The notes under the pieces are model-generated. The model did not search any database. It saw nothing but the letters and a program-made list of their open reading frames with translations, and was not told the DNA's origin. From Halothermothrix orenii H 168 (GTDB lineage: Bacteria; Bacillota; Halanaerobiia; Halanaerobiales; Halothermotrichaceae), in contig NC_011899.1 in the NCBI RefSeq assembly GCF_000020485.1, positions 2,233,501 to 2,297,500 of the forward strand: a stretch of DNA of 64,000 nucleotides. Reading direction: 5' to 3'. Position 1 is the stretch's first letter, and the number at the start of each line of letters is the position of its first letter. This document shows positions 8,762 through 20,469 of this stretch, piece by piece. The position numbers were made by a program, and so were the translations under genes.

Positions 8762-9940
8762 TTATTCTCTAACCCCATAATAGGTAACTTTCTTTTCTTT
8801 CTGGCCCTCTTTGATGGCAACCAGTTCCCGTAAAATATCTTCGATATTGCTAACATTAATATCCCTACCACCAAGGCCATAAATATAATTTACTACCTTC
8901 AGATCCCTGGAAGAGTCATATAAAGAAGCCTTAACATCAAGGAACAGTGGGCCTCCATTCAAGGAAAAGGTGTCAGCCCTATCAAAAACCCCCAGGACTT
9001 TTACTCCATTAAGGGCCCGAATCAGCTGGCCTGCCGGAAAGGGACGAAATAACCTTAAATTTATGAGTCCAGCTTTAATACCATCTGCTCTAAGATTATC
9101 GACAGCTATTCTGGCTGTCCCCATGGTAGACCCGAGTCCCAGCACAGCTATTTCAGCATCATCCATTTTATATGTTTCAAAAAAACCATATTCTCGTCCC
9201 GTCAGTTCCTTGAATTCTCTGGCCACTTCAGCAACAACATCAAAAACATGTTCCATCCCATCTATCTGCTGCCTTTTATGCTCAAAATAATAGTCCTGTA
9301 AGTCCAGGGGACCTACTGTAATTGGATTACCGGGATCAAGCAGGCTGTATTCTGGCTTATAATCACCGATAAAGTCTGTAACTTCTTGATCGGTCAGGGG
9401 TTTTAAATTTTCAACAGCGTGACTAATAATAAAGCCATCCATATTAACTATAACCGGTAGCCTGACATTTTTATGTTCGGCAATCCTGACCGCCTGAATC
9501 AAATTATCATAGGCCTGCTGGGCGTTTTCACCAAATAATTGAATCCAGCCAGAATCCCTGACCCCCATGGCATCACTGTGGTCACAGTGTATATTAATTG
9601 GAGCACTGAGGGCGCGGTTTATAAGGGGCATCACAATGGGGAGACGAAGTGAAGCCGCTATGTAAACAATTTCCCACATCAGGGCCAGTCCATTGGCTGA
9701 TGTAGCAGTCATGGCCCGGCATCCTCCGGCAGCTGCCCCTACAGTAGCACTCATGGCACTATGCTCGCTCTCTACTGTAATAAATTCAGTATCCACCTCC
9801 CCGTCGGCTACAAACTGAGAAAACATCTGAACAACTTCGGTCTGGGGAGTAATTGGATAAGCTGCAACTACATCCGGGTTTATCTGCCTCATTCCCAGGG
9901 CCAGGGCCTCATTTCCGGTTAAAGCAATCTGGGGTTTCAT
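8762..9940 (-). CDS. porA: 2-oxoacid:ferredoxin oxidoreductase, alpha subunit
   Basis: 392 residues, normal for PorA/VorA. It contains the pyrimidine-binding N-terminal domain (ALTGNEALALGM, AAYPITPQTEVV) and the TVESEHSAMSATVGAAAGG stretch that forms the active-site interface. The C-terminal transketolase-like domain has GSTMGTARIAVD and LRLFRPFP. Start ATG with AAGGAGG upstream. Separated by 127 nt from the beta gene, with no terminator seen between them. Confidence 0.93.
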   Translation of the reverse strand: MKPQIALTGNEALALGMRQINPDVVAAYPITPQTEVVQMFSQFVADGEVDTEFITVESEHSAMSATVGAAAGGCRAMTATSANGLALMWEIVYIAASLRLPIVMPLINRALSAPINIHCDHSDAMGVRDSGWIQLFGENAQQAYDNLIQAVRIAEHKNVRLPVIVNMDGFIISHAVENLKPLTDQEVTDFIGDYKPEYSLLDPGNPITVGPLDLQDYYFEHKRQQIDGMEHVFDVVAEVAREFKELTGREYGFFETYKMDDAEIAVLGLGSTMGTARIAVDNLRADGIKAGLINLRLFRPFPAGQLIRALNGVKVLGVFDRADTFSLNGGPLFLDVKASLYDSSRDLKVVNYIYGLGGRDINVSNIEDILRELVAIKEGQKEKKVTYYGVRE

Positions 9941-9956
9941 TTCTTTTCTACCTCCT

Positions 9957-10289
9957 TTATTCTGATTTCTTCTGATGATCTACCTCTTCAGTTTCATCAT
10001 TAACATCACCCTTGTCCTCACTTATCATTTCCAGGGCCTGAACGGGGCACTGGTTGGCACAGATACCACATCCCTTACAGTGGTTATAATCAATCCCGAT
10101 AACCTTTCCCTCTTCAACATCAATAGCTATATCAGGGCAGTATACATGGCACAAAAGACACTGAATACATTTTTCCTCACTCCACAGGGGACGTTTTACC
10201 CTCCAGCTCCCGGTCCTGTATTTGCTGGCACTACCGGGGTCCTTAATTACACCACCACGGGGTAGTTCTCGCCATCCTTTTTTAGCCAT
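9957..10289 (-). CDS. porD: 2-oxoacid:ferredoxin oxidoreductase, delta (ferredoxin) subunit
   Basis: 110 residues with two 4Fe-4S motifs, CIQCLLCHVYCP and CKGCGICANQCP, which pass electrons to external ferredoxin. The N-terminal LPRGGVIKDPGSASKYRTG is the usual delta-subunit leader. The acidic C-terminal tail beyond residue 90 is not part of the cluster fold. Overlaps the gamma gene by 8 nt. Confidence 0.94.
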   Translation of the reverse strand: MAKKGWRELPRGGVIKDPGSASKYRTGSWRVKRPLWSEEKCIQCLLCHVYCPDIAIDVEEGKVIGIDYNHCKGCGICANQCPVQALEMISEDKGDVNDETEEVDHQKKSE

Positions 10290-10860
10290 TAAGCCCTTTC
10301 ACCTCCCGGTAAGCCATGTCTATAGAGCGCATATTTCCCTCAATTACCTCTGGTTTGTGGGAAAACTTTTTTTTCAATTCTTCACGGGCCTGATTGAGAA
10401 ATGAATCCTGGTCCATTAAATTAACTACCCTGTTTATTGCCCCCAGCATAGGTGTGTTGGGAAAAATTCGTCCGATCTCTTCCTCAGAAATTGTATTGGC
10501 ATCAATTGTATAAGTATTAACATCCGCAGCCAGGCCGAGTTTATCCCTGATTTTATCGGGCTCATAATCAGAATTTATAATAAGATTACCCCCTTTTTTT
10601 AAATTCTGGGTAATATCCACCGTTCCAATCAGGGTCGGGTCCAGGACCACAACCAGGTCAGGGGTTTCAACCTGACAATGGAGATGAATGGGACCATCAC
10701 TTATTCTAGTATAAGCAAGAACCGGGGCTCCCATCCTTTCCGGACCATACTCCGGAAAAGCCTGAATATGTTTACCGGTAGCCGATGCTATTTTAGCTAA
10801 TAAAATAGAGGCGGTCTTTGACCCCTGACCACCCCTTCCGTGCCATCTTATTTCCAGCAT
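10282..10860 (-). CDS. porC: 2-oxoacid:ferredoxin oxidoreductase, gamma subunit
   Basis: 192 residues. The family signature RWHGRGGQGSKTAS is at the N-terminus, with FPEYGPERMGAPV and VVVLDPTLIG further on, which contact CoA in relatives. First of the four oxidoreductase genes, beginning 5 nt after yaaL, so both are probably on one transcript. Confidence 0.94.
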   Translation of the reverse strand: MLEIRWHGRGGQGSKTASILLAKIASATGKHIQAFPEYGPERMGAPVLAYTRISDGPIHLHCQVETPDLVVVLDPTLIGTVDITQNLKKGGNLIINSDYEPDKIRDKLGLAADVNTYTIDANTISEEEIGRIFPNTPMLGAINRVVNLMDQDSFLNQAREELKKKFSHKPEVIEGNMRSIDMAYREVKGLNG

Positions 10861-10865
10861 ATTTT

Positions 10866-11141
10866 TTACCTCCTGTATTTTTTAGCCCTGGATAATAAGA
10901 AATTATATTTTTCCCGGGCAGCGTGAATTTTATAAATTGCATGATCGATTAACATGGGGTCGGTTACACTATTAAAATACTCCTGGGCCTGTACCCATTC
11001 TTCATGAGCTTTTTTGATTTTCTCCTCAAGAGATGGTTCCCCTTTTTTAATTACCTTAAAATCCTCAAGGTAAGGTTTAACATTATTCCGGAACCTGTAA
11101 TACCTTTTTTTGAAAACATCCATTAATTTTTCTTTAAGCAT
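10866..11141 (-). CDS. yaaL: YaaL/DUF2508-family protein
   Basis: 91 residues, highly charged and helical, with KIKKAHEEWVQAQEYFNSV and the closing AREKYNFLLSRAKKYRR that mark DUF2508. In Bacillus yaaL follows recR. Here a DUF606 gene lies between recR and yaaL, and yaaL directly precedes the oxidoreductase operon. Function is not established. Confidence 0.8.
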   Translation of the reverse strand: MLKEKLMDVFKKRYYRFRNNVKPYLEDFKVIKKGEPSLEEKIKKAHEEWVQAQEYFNSVTDPMLIDHAIYKIHAAREKYNFLLSRAKKYRR

Positions 11142-11170
11142 ACCAAACCCTCCCGACGTTAACGTTGTTA

Positions 11171-11614
11171 TTAATTTAATAGCAAACGGACTCCAGCAGC
11201 TAAAAAAAGAACACCCACAAACTTTACCCAGGTAAAAGGAACCTGTTCCAGTCCAAATAAACCGAAATGATCTATACAGGCTGCTGTTAAAACCTGGGCA
11301 GTAACAATGGAAGTGGTAGCTACGGCTACTCCCAGTTCAGGAATACTAACCATCACCAGATAGGTAATGGCAATCCCCAGAACACCCCCAATATATAAAA
11401 ACCAGGGGGCACCCTTCCATGAATTAAAATTTCCATTTTCAAAGTTAAATATAAAGTATATTAAAAGAATAATAGCTGCAGTAGCATGGACAATAAAATT
11501 GGTCTCCATAAGCCCAATTTTTTTGCCAAGGACCGAATTAATCGACCCCTGTACCGCCATTGTTAAACCGGCCATGGCTGCCAGCAGCAGGTAAAGCCAT
11601 GAATATCCTAACAA
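11171..11614 (-). CDS. DMT-superfamily membrane protein, DUF606 (YdcZ-like)
   Basis: 147 residues with five hydrophobic segments (about 5-25, 38-55, 70-88, 92-115, 128-146). MAVQGSINSVLGKKIG and AITYLVMVSIPELGVAVATTS are typical of DUF606, a half-size DMT family. The start is TTG at 11614 with GGAGGTG 5 nt upstream. It sits between recR and yaaL. Substrate unknown. Confidence 0.8.
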   Translation of the reverse strand: MLGYSWLYLLLAAMAGLTMAVQGSINSVLGKKIGLMETNFIVHATAAIILLIYFIFNFENGNFNSWKGAPWFLYIGGVLGIAITYLVMVSIPELGVAVATTSIVTAQVLTAACIDHFGLFGLEQVPFTWVKFVGVLFLAAGVRLLLN

Positions 11615-11682
11615 GAGGACACCTCCATTCCTACCTTATTAGTCTTGACATTATAAAGCCCGTTTATTCAGTCATAAATGAA

Positions 11683-11719
11683 AAAAACGGTATTTTCCAT
11701 GACGGAAAATACCGTTTTT
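11683..11719. terminator. Strong bidirectional hairpin between recR and the DUF606 gene
   Basis: A perfect 16-bp inverted repeat (AAAAACGGTATTTTCC and complement) with a 5-nt loop and A/T ends. It could terminate transcription on either strand. It lies between the recR terminator and the start of the DUF606 gene, so it may block residual readthrough. Confidence 0.7.
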
Positions 11720-11815
11720 GAAAGCAGGTTTGGTATATTCAATTTGTTAATAGCTGAACTACGATCATTTACGATCATTATAATTGCTATATAACATAAA
11801 AACAGTATTAAAAAA

Positions 11816-11853
11816 TATTTATATATAATGACTATATTTATATATAATGACTA
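11816..11853. repeat. Perfect 19-bp tandem duplication
   Basis: TATTTATATATAATGACTA occurs twice head to tail in the spacer past recR. One of several such duplications in spacers of this window. Confidence 0.9.
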
Positions 11854-11878
11854 AAATTAAGAGAATATAATTACCGCT

Positions 11879-11910
11879 AAAAAAAGATGCCTGGCAATTA
11901 CCAGACATCT
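11879..11910 (-). terminator. Terminator of the dnaX-ebfC-recR operon
   Basis: Stem AGATG-CTGG/CCAG-CATCT with one mismatch and a 6-nt loop, followed by a T-run on the minus strand, starting 4 nt past the recR stop. Confidence 0.85.
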
Positions 11911-11913
11911 ATA

Positions 11914-12510
11914 TCACATTTCTCGTCTCCCTTCTAATGCTTTAGACAGGGTAACCTCATCAGCATATTCCAGGTCACCACCTACCGGGAGCCCGTGGGC
12001 AATCCTGGTGACTTTTACCCCCAGAGGTTTTATTAACCTGGCCAGATACATAGCAGTAGCATCACCCTCAGCATTGGGATCAGTAGCCACTATAACCTCT
12101 TTTACCCCCTCTTTCAAGCGGGGAAGGAGGTTTCTAATTTTTATATCCTCTGGTCCAATTCCATCTATGGGAGAAATAGATCCATGTAACACATGATATA
12201 AACCTTTGTATTCCCCTGTTCTTTCCATGGCAATAACGTCTTTAGGACTTTCAACCACACATATTAAATTATGGTCCCTTTCGGGTGAGGAACAGAAGTC
12301 ACAGGGGTCCTTTTCGGTTAAATTATTACAGACAGAACAATACTTTGTTTTCTCCCTGGCATCAATCATGGACTGGGAGAGCTCCCTTACCTCTGAAGGG
12401 TTTAATCTCAGGATATAAAAAGCCAGGCGCTGGGCAGTTTTTGGTCCAATTCCTGGCAGCCTGCTCAATTGATTAATTAATTTCCCCATAGGCTGGGGAT
12501 AATAACGCAT
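11914..12510 (-). CDS. recR: Recombination mediator RecR
   Basis: 198 residues, normal. It has the helix-hairpin-helix ([17 protein letters not shown]), the zinc finger [16 protein letters not shown], and a Toprim domain ([15 protein letters not shown] ... [16 protein letters not shown]). With RecF/RecO it loads RecA at single-stranded gaps. Its ATG shares a base with the ebfC stop (TAATG), so it is translationally coupled. Order dnaX-ebfC-recR is standard. Confidence 0.98.
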   Translation of the reverse strand: MRYYPQPMGKLINQLSRLPGIGPKTAQRLAFYILRLNPSEVRELSQSMIDAREKTKYCSVCNNLTEKDPCDFCSSPERDHNLICVVESPKDVIAMERTGEYKGLYHVLHGSISPIDGIGPEDIKIRNLLPRLKEGVKEVIVATDPNAEGDATAMYLARLIKPLGVKVTRIAHGLPVGGDLEYADEVTLSKALEGRREM

Positions 12511-12818
12511 TAGAACATCCCCGGGATATTCATCCCACCGGTGATTTTGCCCATTTCTTTATTGACCATATCGGTTACCTTTCTCATCCCTTCATTAACA
12601 GCAGCCAGGATTAAATCCTCCAGCATTTCCACATCCTCTGGATCAACAGCATCGGGGTCAATTTTGAGATCGACAAGCTGTTGTTTTCCATTGAGAACAA
12701 CTTTAACTACCCCACCCCCGGCAGTAGCCTCAACGGTTTTTTCTTCAAGTTCCTCCTGCATTTTAGCCATTTTAGCCTGCATTTTCTGGGCCTGCTTCAT
12801 TAATTTATTCATATTCAT
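12510..12818 (-). CDS. ebfC: YbaB/EbfC nucleoid-associated protein
   Basis: 102 residues starting [20 protein letters not shown], the typical YbaB helix, followed by the [21 protein letters not shown] beta core. Dimeric DNA-binding protein of the nucleoid. GGAGG lies 9 nt before the ATG. Between dnaX (15 nt gap) and recR (1 nt overlap). Confidence 0.97.
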   Translation of the reverse strand: MNMNKLMKQAQKMQAKMAKMQEELEEKTVEATAGGGVVKVVLNGKQQLVDLKIDPDAVDPEDVEMLEDLILAAVNEGMRKVTDMVNKEMGKITGGMNIPGMF

Positions 12819-12833
12819 CTTAAAAAACCTCCT

Positions 12834-14600
12834 TTAATTTTCTATAACCTCATGATTGACCTTAATAATCTCTCCATCAAAAAGTTCCATAACCCTGTTT
12901 ACCAGGTCATCATCTTTTTTGTTTTTTTCTTTTTTTTTAACAGCAGTATTATTATACCCCTTTTCTTTTTCTCCTGCAAGCCGGAATCTGACCTGACATC
13001 TTGTCCCGGCTATCTTACTAACCACATCTTCAATCAACTTTTTCTCCTTTTCCGCTCCTTTTTTATGAAAAGCCTTATCTTCAGGAAATTCAATAACCAG
13101 AACCTCACCATCAAAGGCAGCAGGTCGGGATTCTATTAAAAAAGCCTGGGCCTTGATATTTTTTTCTTTAATCTGTTTTAAGACAACAGGCCATCCTTTT
13201 CTGAATTTATCAAGGGTTAATTCGCCTCCTGAGGCATCTTCAACTCCCTGTCCACCACCCATATCAGTTCTGATGCCGGTCTCATGTTCAGGAGTGTTAT
13301 CGCTTTTAACCCGGTTTTTGTCTGCTTTATTATCTTTAATACTACCTTTTTTATTCTTCTTTTTCACACCCTGTCCGGTCATAACTTTATCGCTTCCAGA
13401 AACAGTATTAAAAGTTGATGTTATTCTATCCCCATCATTAGCGGTTATTTTTCCTGATATTATATTTTCCAGCCTGGCAATTCTCTTTTCCAGGTCTATA
13501 ATTGAACCTCCGGCCTCAGGGTTAGCCATCTTTATAATACCGACTTCAAGGATTAGCCGGGGCTCATCAGAATATTTAATATCACGCTCCATTACTGTAA
13601 GCTGATCTATTATTTCAATCAATCTGCTGGTCTTTATGGCTCTGGCCTCACCTGATATTTTCTCTAAAACCTCATCAGGATATTCTATAATCCTGGAATC
13701 AGGGCCGCATTCTTTTACAAGAAGGAGCTGCCTCCCGTATTCAATCAAATCACCTATAAGACGCCCTACATTATTTCCCCGACTGATTATTCTATTTACC
13801 AGTTTTAAAGCCTCAACCGAATTCCCGTTGAGAACATATTTGATAAACTGGCTTAAAACCTCCCGGCTTACCTTGCCGAGCATACCCTGCACATCAATGG
13901 GGTTGAGGTTATTACCTGTGTAAGATATCGCCTGATCCAGGAGACTTATAGCATCCCTGAGGCCCCCATTGGCTGACCGGGCCAGTATATTTAGAGCCTC
14001 TTCCTCAAATTCAACCTCCTCTTTTTCACAGATATAGCGGAGCCTCTCCTGAATTTCCCTGACCGGGAGCAGGGAGAAATCAAAGCGCTGACAGCGTGAT
14101 AGAATAGTATTAATAACCTGATGGGGTTCAGTGGTAGCCAGGATAAATACCACCTTTTCCGGTGGTTCCTCCAGGGTTTTTAATAAAGCATTAAAGGCCC
14201 CTTTAGTTAACATATGAACTTCATCTATTATATATACTTTATATTCCCCCTCATTGGGGTAAAATTTAACCTTTTCCCTTAATTCCCTTATTTCATCAAT
14301 CCCACGGTTTGATGCAGCATCAATTTCAATAACATCAATGGACTGACCTTTCTGGATCTTACGGCAGTTCTCACATTGACCACATGGTTCCGTAGTAGGA
14401 CCATGAATACAATTTAAAGCCATGGCAAATACCTTGGCAGTTGATGTTTTCCCTGTCCCCCTGGGCCCGGCAAAGAGATAGGCATGGGCTATTCTACCAC
14501 TTTCCAGGGCGTTTTTTAAAGTCCGGACAACATGGTGCTGGCCGACCAGGTCATTAAAGTTTTGAGGACGGTACTTTCTATATAAAGATAAAAATCCCAT
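12834..14600 (-). CDS. dnaX: DNA polymerase III subunits gamma/tau
   Basis: 588 residues. Clamp-loader ATPase with Walker A GPRGTGKTSTAK (about residues 45-56), the zinc module CIHGPTTEPCGQCENC, Walker B IIDEVHML and the SRC arginine finger SRCQRFDF. A variable linker (about 395-455) is rich in Lys, Ser and Gly; the tau-like C-terminal domain follows. A-runs near 12915-12940 could slip but lie only about 30 codons from the end, so they do not suggest an E. coli-type gamma product. Downstream of SRP RNA, upstream of ebfC. Confidence 0.97.
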   Translation of the reverse strand: MGFLSLYRKYRPQNFNDLVGQHHVVRTLKNALESGRIAHAYLFAGPRGTGKTSTAKVFAMALNCIHGPTTEPCGQCENCRKIQKGQSIDVIEIDAASNRGIDEIRELREKVKFYPNEGEYKVYIIDEVHMLTKGAFNALLKTLEEPPEKVVFILATTEPHQVINTILSRCQRFDFSLLPVREIQERLRYICEKEEVEFEEEALNILARSANGGLRDAISLLDQAISYTGNNLNPIDVQGMLGKVSREVLSQFIKYVLNGNSVEALKLVNRIISRGNNVGRLIGDLIEYGRQLLLVKECGPDSRIIEYPDEVLEKISGEARAIKTSRLIEIIDQLTVMERDIKYSDEPRLILEVGIIKMANPEAGGSIIDLEKRIARLENIISGKITANDGDRITSTFNTVSGSDKVMTGQGVKKKNKKGSIKDNKADKNRVKSDNTPEHETGIRTDMGGGQGVEDASGGELTLDKFRKGWPVVLKQIKEKNIKAQAFLIESRPAAFDGEVLVIEFPEDKAFHKKGAEKEKKLIEDVVSKIAGTRCQVRFRLAGEKEKGYNNTAVKKKEKNKKDDDLVNRVMELFDGEIIKVNHEVIEN

Positions 14601-14706
14601 ACAGGTTCACTCCCACAAGTTACTTCCGCTTTTATCATACCCTTCAAAAATTTATTCTAGAAATCTTTCTGTTTTCCTTCAAATATTTAACTATAAATAA
14701 AAATAA

Positions 14707-14732
14707 ACCCCGGTACGGGGTCCTTTTGTATA
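14707..14732 (-). terminator. Candidate terminator of the SRP RNA transcript
   Basis: Six-bp stem ACCCCG/CGGGGT with a 3-nt loop at 14707-14721. On the minus strand it is followed by a T-rich tract. It lies about 120 nt past the SRP RNA 3' end. Confidence 0.5.
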
Positions 14733-14842
14733 TATTTTAATTTATATTATATGAAGAAGTCTGCCGTAAATATAATTCTTCCTATATAAGCTAATTTCAT
14801 AATAAAAAACTATAAAAATGATTCCATTTTAAAATAAGTAAT

Positions 14843-15112
14843 GGCCGCACACCTGACTTCGAACTTTCCTCCCCGGGCGTTACCCTGGCAGTTAGCTCGG
14901 ACCAGGCACCCTTACGGCACATGGAGGCATTTACTTACCGCTGCTTCCTCCCGGACCTGACGGGGTTCGTAAAGCTCCATTGCGTAAGACCCAATCGTCA
15001 ACACCACTTACCAGGGGCAGACCCCGCAAAGGGAAGCCCTCGGCCAGGCCTCGACCCTGCTATAGCGGGTTGCAGGTTACAGGGCACCGCTACCACCCCG
15101 TCTAGTACGGCC
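14843..15112 (-). ncRNA. ffs: Signal recognition particle RNA, large Bacillus-type
   Basis: About 270 nt. The 5' end GGCCGTAC pairs with the 3' end GTGCGGCC. The Alu domain has GGTGCCCTGTAACCTGCAA, including the UGUAA SRP signature. The S domain apex has CAGGTCCGGGAGGAAGCAG, the Ffh-binding hairpin with a GGAA-type tetraloop. The larger size with an Alu domain is that of Bacillus/Clostridia scRNA rather than E. coli 4.5S RNA. The position between tadA/tRNAs and dnaX is also conserved. Ends are estimated from the pairing. Confidence 0.95.
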
Positions 15113-15160
15113 AAATCTATATCAAGGGATTTCCCCCTGAAGCCTTTATATAAAAAATAA

Positions 15161-15254
15161 TGGCGGAGAGGGAGGGATTTGAACCCTCGGTAGCCAACAG
15201 GGGCTACACATGATCTCCAATCATGCTCCTTAAGCCAGACTCGGACACCTCTCC
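15161..15254 (-). tRNA. tRNA-Ser(GGA)
   Basis: 94 nt including an encoded CCA. Class II tRNA with long variable arm; anticodon loop TTGGAGA gives GGA, reading UCC/UCU. Acceptor arm GGAGAGG/CCTCTCC. Confidence 0.96.
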
Positions 15255-15280
15255 ACGCTTATAAGCTCTATTTATATTCC

Positions 15281-15373
15281 TGGCGGAAGGGGAGGGATTT
15301 GAACCCTCGAGACACTTAATGTGCCTACTCGATTTCGAGTCGAGCGGTTTCAGCCAGACTCACCCACCCTTCC
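15281..15373 (-). tRNA. tRNA-Ser(CGA)
   Basis: 93 nt including CCA. Class II; anticodon loop CTCGAAA gives CGA, reading UCG. Its first 24 nt overlap the 3' end of tadA. Confidence 0.96.
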
Positions 15374-15829
15374 CCGGGTTTGCCTCAATTCGCTGAAAAA
15401 ATCCTTAATAATTTGCCGGCATTCAGCAGCCAGCACACCACTTTTAAGCTCTACTGTATGGTTAAAACGGTTATCCTGTAACAGGTTATATAAAGAACCT
15501 GCTACACCAGCTTTAGGATCAACCGCTCCATAGACAACCCTTTGAAGGCGTGCCTGCATAATTGCCCCGGCACACATGGGGCATGGTTCTATAGTTACAT
15601 AAAGCTGACATTCATTTAAACGCCAGCTCGAAAGTTTTCTAGCTGCATCTCTGATAGCAACAATCTCAGCATGGGCAGTGGGGTCATTTTCAGTTTCCTT
15701 TAAATTATGACCACTCCCCACAATTTCTCCATTACAAACGACTACTGCCCCGATGGGTACTTCTTCAAGGGCTAATGCTTTTCTGGCTTCTTCAAGGGCA
15801 AGCTCCATAAAGTCTTCATCTGTCTTCAT
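15350..15829 (-). CDS. tadA: tRNA-specific adenosine deaminase
   Basis: Deaminates A34 to inosine in tRNA-Arg(ACG). 159 residues. Zinc/catalytic motifs HAEIVAI and PCPMCAGAIMQ are intact. The start ATG at 15829 is preceded in frame by TAG, so no longer form is possible. The only good Shine-Dalgarno, AAGGAGG, lies 30 nt upstream, beyond a hairpin that could bring it into range. The last codons (GRVGESG and stop) lie inside the next tRNA-Ser gene. The gene is 49 nt downstream of its substrate tRNA gene. Confidence 0.95.
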   Translation of the reverse strand: MKTDEDFMELALEEARKALALEEVPIGAVVVCNGEIVGSGHNLKETENDPTAHAEIVAIRDAARKLSSWRLNECQLYVTIEPCPMCAGAIMQARLQRVVYGAVDPKAGVAGSLYNLLQDNRFNHTVELKSGVLAAECRQIIKDFFSELRQTRGRVGESG

Positions 15830-15833
15830 CTAT

Positions 15834-15866
15834 ATAAAGGCTTTATAAAAAGCCCCTATCCTCCTT
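15834..15866 (-). promoter_or_regulatory. tadA leader: Shine-Dalgarno separated from the start by a hairpin
   Basis: On the minus strand AAGGAGG is followed by GGCTTT-TTAT-AAAGCC, a 6-bp stem extendable to about 9 bp with G-U pairs, then ATATAG and the ATG. With the stem folded, the effective spacing is about 8 nt. The stem could instead be a weak processing or termination element of the tRNA transcript. Confidence 0.5.
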
Positions 15867-15878
15867 AAATCAAAGGAA

Positions 15879-15955
<77 letters not shown>

Positions 15956-16073
15956 ACCTTGTCAGCAACAATAATATTAACATATAAATGTGATAAATGC
16001 AAGTGTTTTTTAAAACAATTTTAATACTATTAATCAAACAATAACCTGAAATCATTATCGATTCCGAGAATAA

Positions 16074-16102
16074 ATTTTACTACTACAGAAGGGTTTTGTC
16101 AA
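16074..16102 (-). promoter_or_regulatory. Promoter for tRNA-Arg/tadA unit
   Basis: TTGACA and TAAAAT with a 17-nt spacer on the minus strand, about 120 nt before the tRNA-Arg 5' end. Confidence 0.65.
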
Positions 16103-16182
16103 GACCCTCCACGGAGAAAATTGTTCCATTACCGCCAAAACTGTCATACAATAAAATTTTAACCTGAAAAAGGTCAAAACAA

Positions 16183-16211
16183 TTGAAAACCAGTTATACT
16201 TATTATATAAT
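16183..16211 (+). promoter_or_regulatory. Promoter for the small membrane protein gene
   Basis: TTGAAA at 16183-16188 and TATAAT at 16206-16211, 17-nt spacer, about 80 nt before the start codon. Confidence 0.7.
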
Positions 16212-16293
16212 ATTAGTAACCATTACTAAAAAATAAAGGAGTTTTGTTATACTCACTGAAATTTTTTCAAAATAAATTTACTGGAGGTTGGTT

Positions 16294-16536
16294 ATGAAAA
16301 AAACCCGCTTTGCCATTATAAAATTTAAAACCGGGGAAAAAAGGCCTTTCAGACTGATACTCCCCGTATTTTTGATTTCTTTTATCCTGTTTTTTATACC
16401 TTCAAAAACTATCAAAAAATATGCCAACACAGATTTTGATGTAAAACAATTTTTCAGGGAAGTAAGGAAAAAAGGAAAGGGAACTAAAATAAAGATAAAA
16501 GACAGGGAAAACGTTATTACTATTGAATTAAAATAA
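16294..16536 (+). CDS. Small membrane-anchored protein, unknown function
   Basis: 80 residues from ATG 16294, which has GGAGG 6 nt upstream. One hydrophobic segment (about residues 20-38, PFRLILPVFLISFILFFIP) then a basic, charged C-terminal part ending KIKIKDRENVITIELK. The combination of a short hydrophobic stretch and a C-terminal beta pair with '(K)IKD..nvItIel' resembles small proteins found next to DUF4097/YvlB-type genes in Firmicutes, but this is a weak resemblance. It has its own promoter and faces away from the tRNA cluster. Confidence 0.7.
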   Translation: MKKTRFAIIKFKTGEKRPFRLILPVFLISFILFFIPSKTIKKYANTDFDVKQFFREVRKKGKGTKIKIKDRENVITIELK

Positions 16537-16650
16537 ATTTCTGGACAGACTTTTAATCTTTATTAATATAGATATTTTATTCTCTTTATTATAAAAACTT
16601 ACCAAATAAAGACTTACATAAGTAGAACAAAGAAACATATAATCAAAGAA

Positions 16651-16680
16651 AAAACCGGCAGGTTATAACCTGCCGGTTTT
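16651..16680. terminator. Bidirectional terminator between the small protein gene and PFOR
   Basis: Perfect 30-nt palindrome, AAAACCGGCAGGTTA and complement. The flanking A/T runs serve both converging genes. Confidence 0.85.
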
Positions 16681-16695
16681 ATTAATTCCTTACCA

Positions 16696-20320
<3,625 letters not shown>

Positions 20321-20440
20321 ATTTACAAAATTTCCGAAAATTAAGGGGAAAATCATTAACCGGAAATATCAATTATAGGCTCTGAAATTTAATTAAATAT
20401 GAAATAATTTTCTTTTACCATTTTCCCTTTAAAGTAAGTT

Positions 20441-20467
20441 AAAAAGAGCACCCTTACCGGGTGCCCC
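20441..20467 (-). terminator. Terminator of the disaccharide operon
   Basis: Six-bp stem GCACCC/GGGTGC with a 5-nt loop, followed by TTTTT on the minus strand, just after the GH65 stop. Confidence 0.85.
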
Positions 20468-20469
20468 TT

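Noticed and set aside
12915..12940. Long A-runs in dnaX as a programmed frameshift site
   Set aside because: They lie about 30 codons from the end, so slippage would not produce a gamma-like short product.
13153..13605. 150-codon open frame antisense to dnaX
   Set aside because: Low-complexity Ser/Leu/Phe-rich product opposite a conserved gene; no ribosome-binding site.
14921..15160. 79-codon open frame across SRP RNA
   Set aside because: The region is a structured RNA gene on the other strand.
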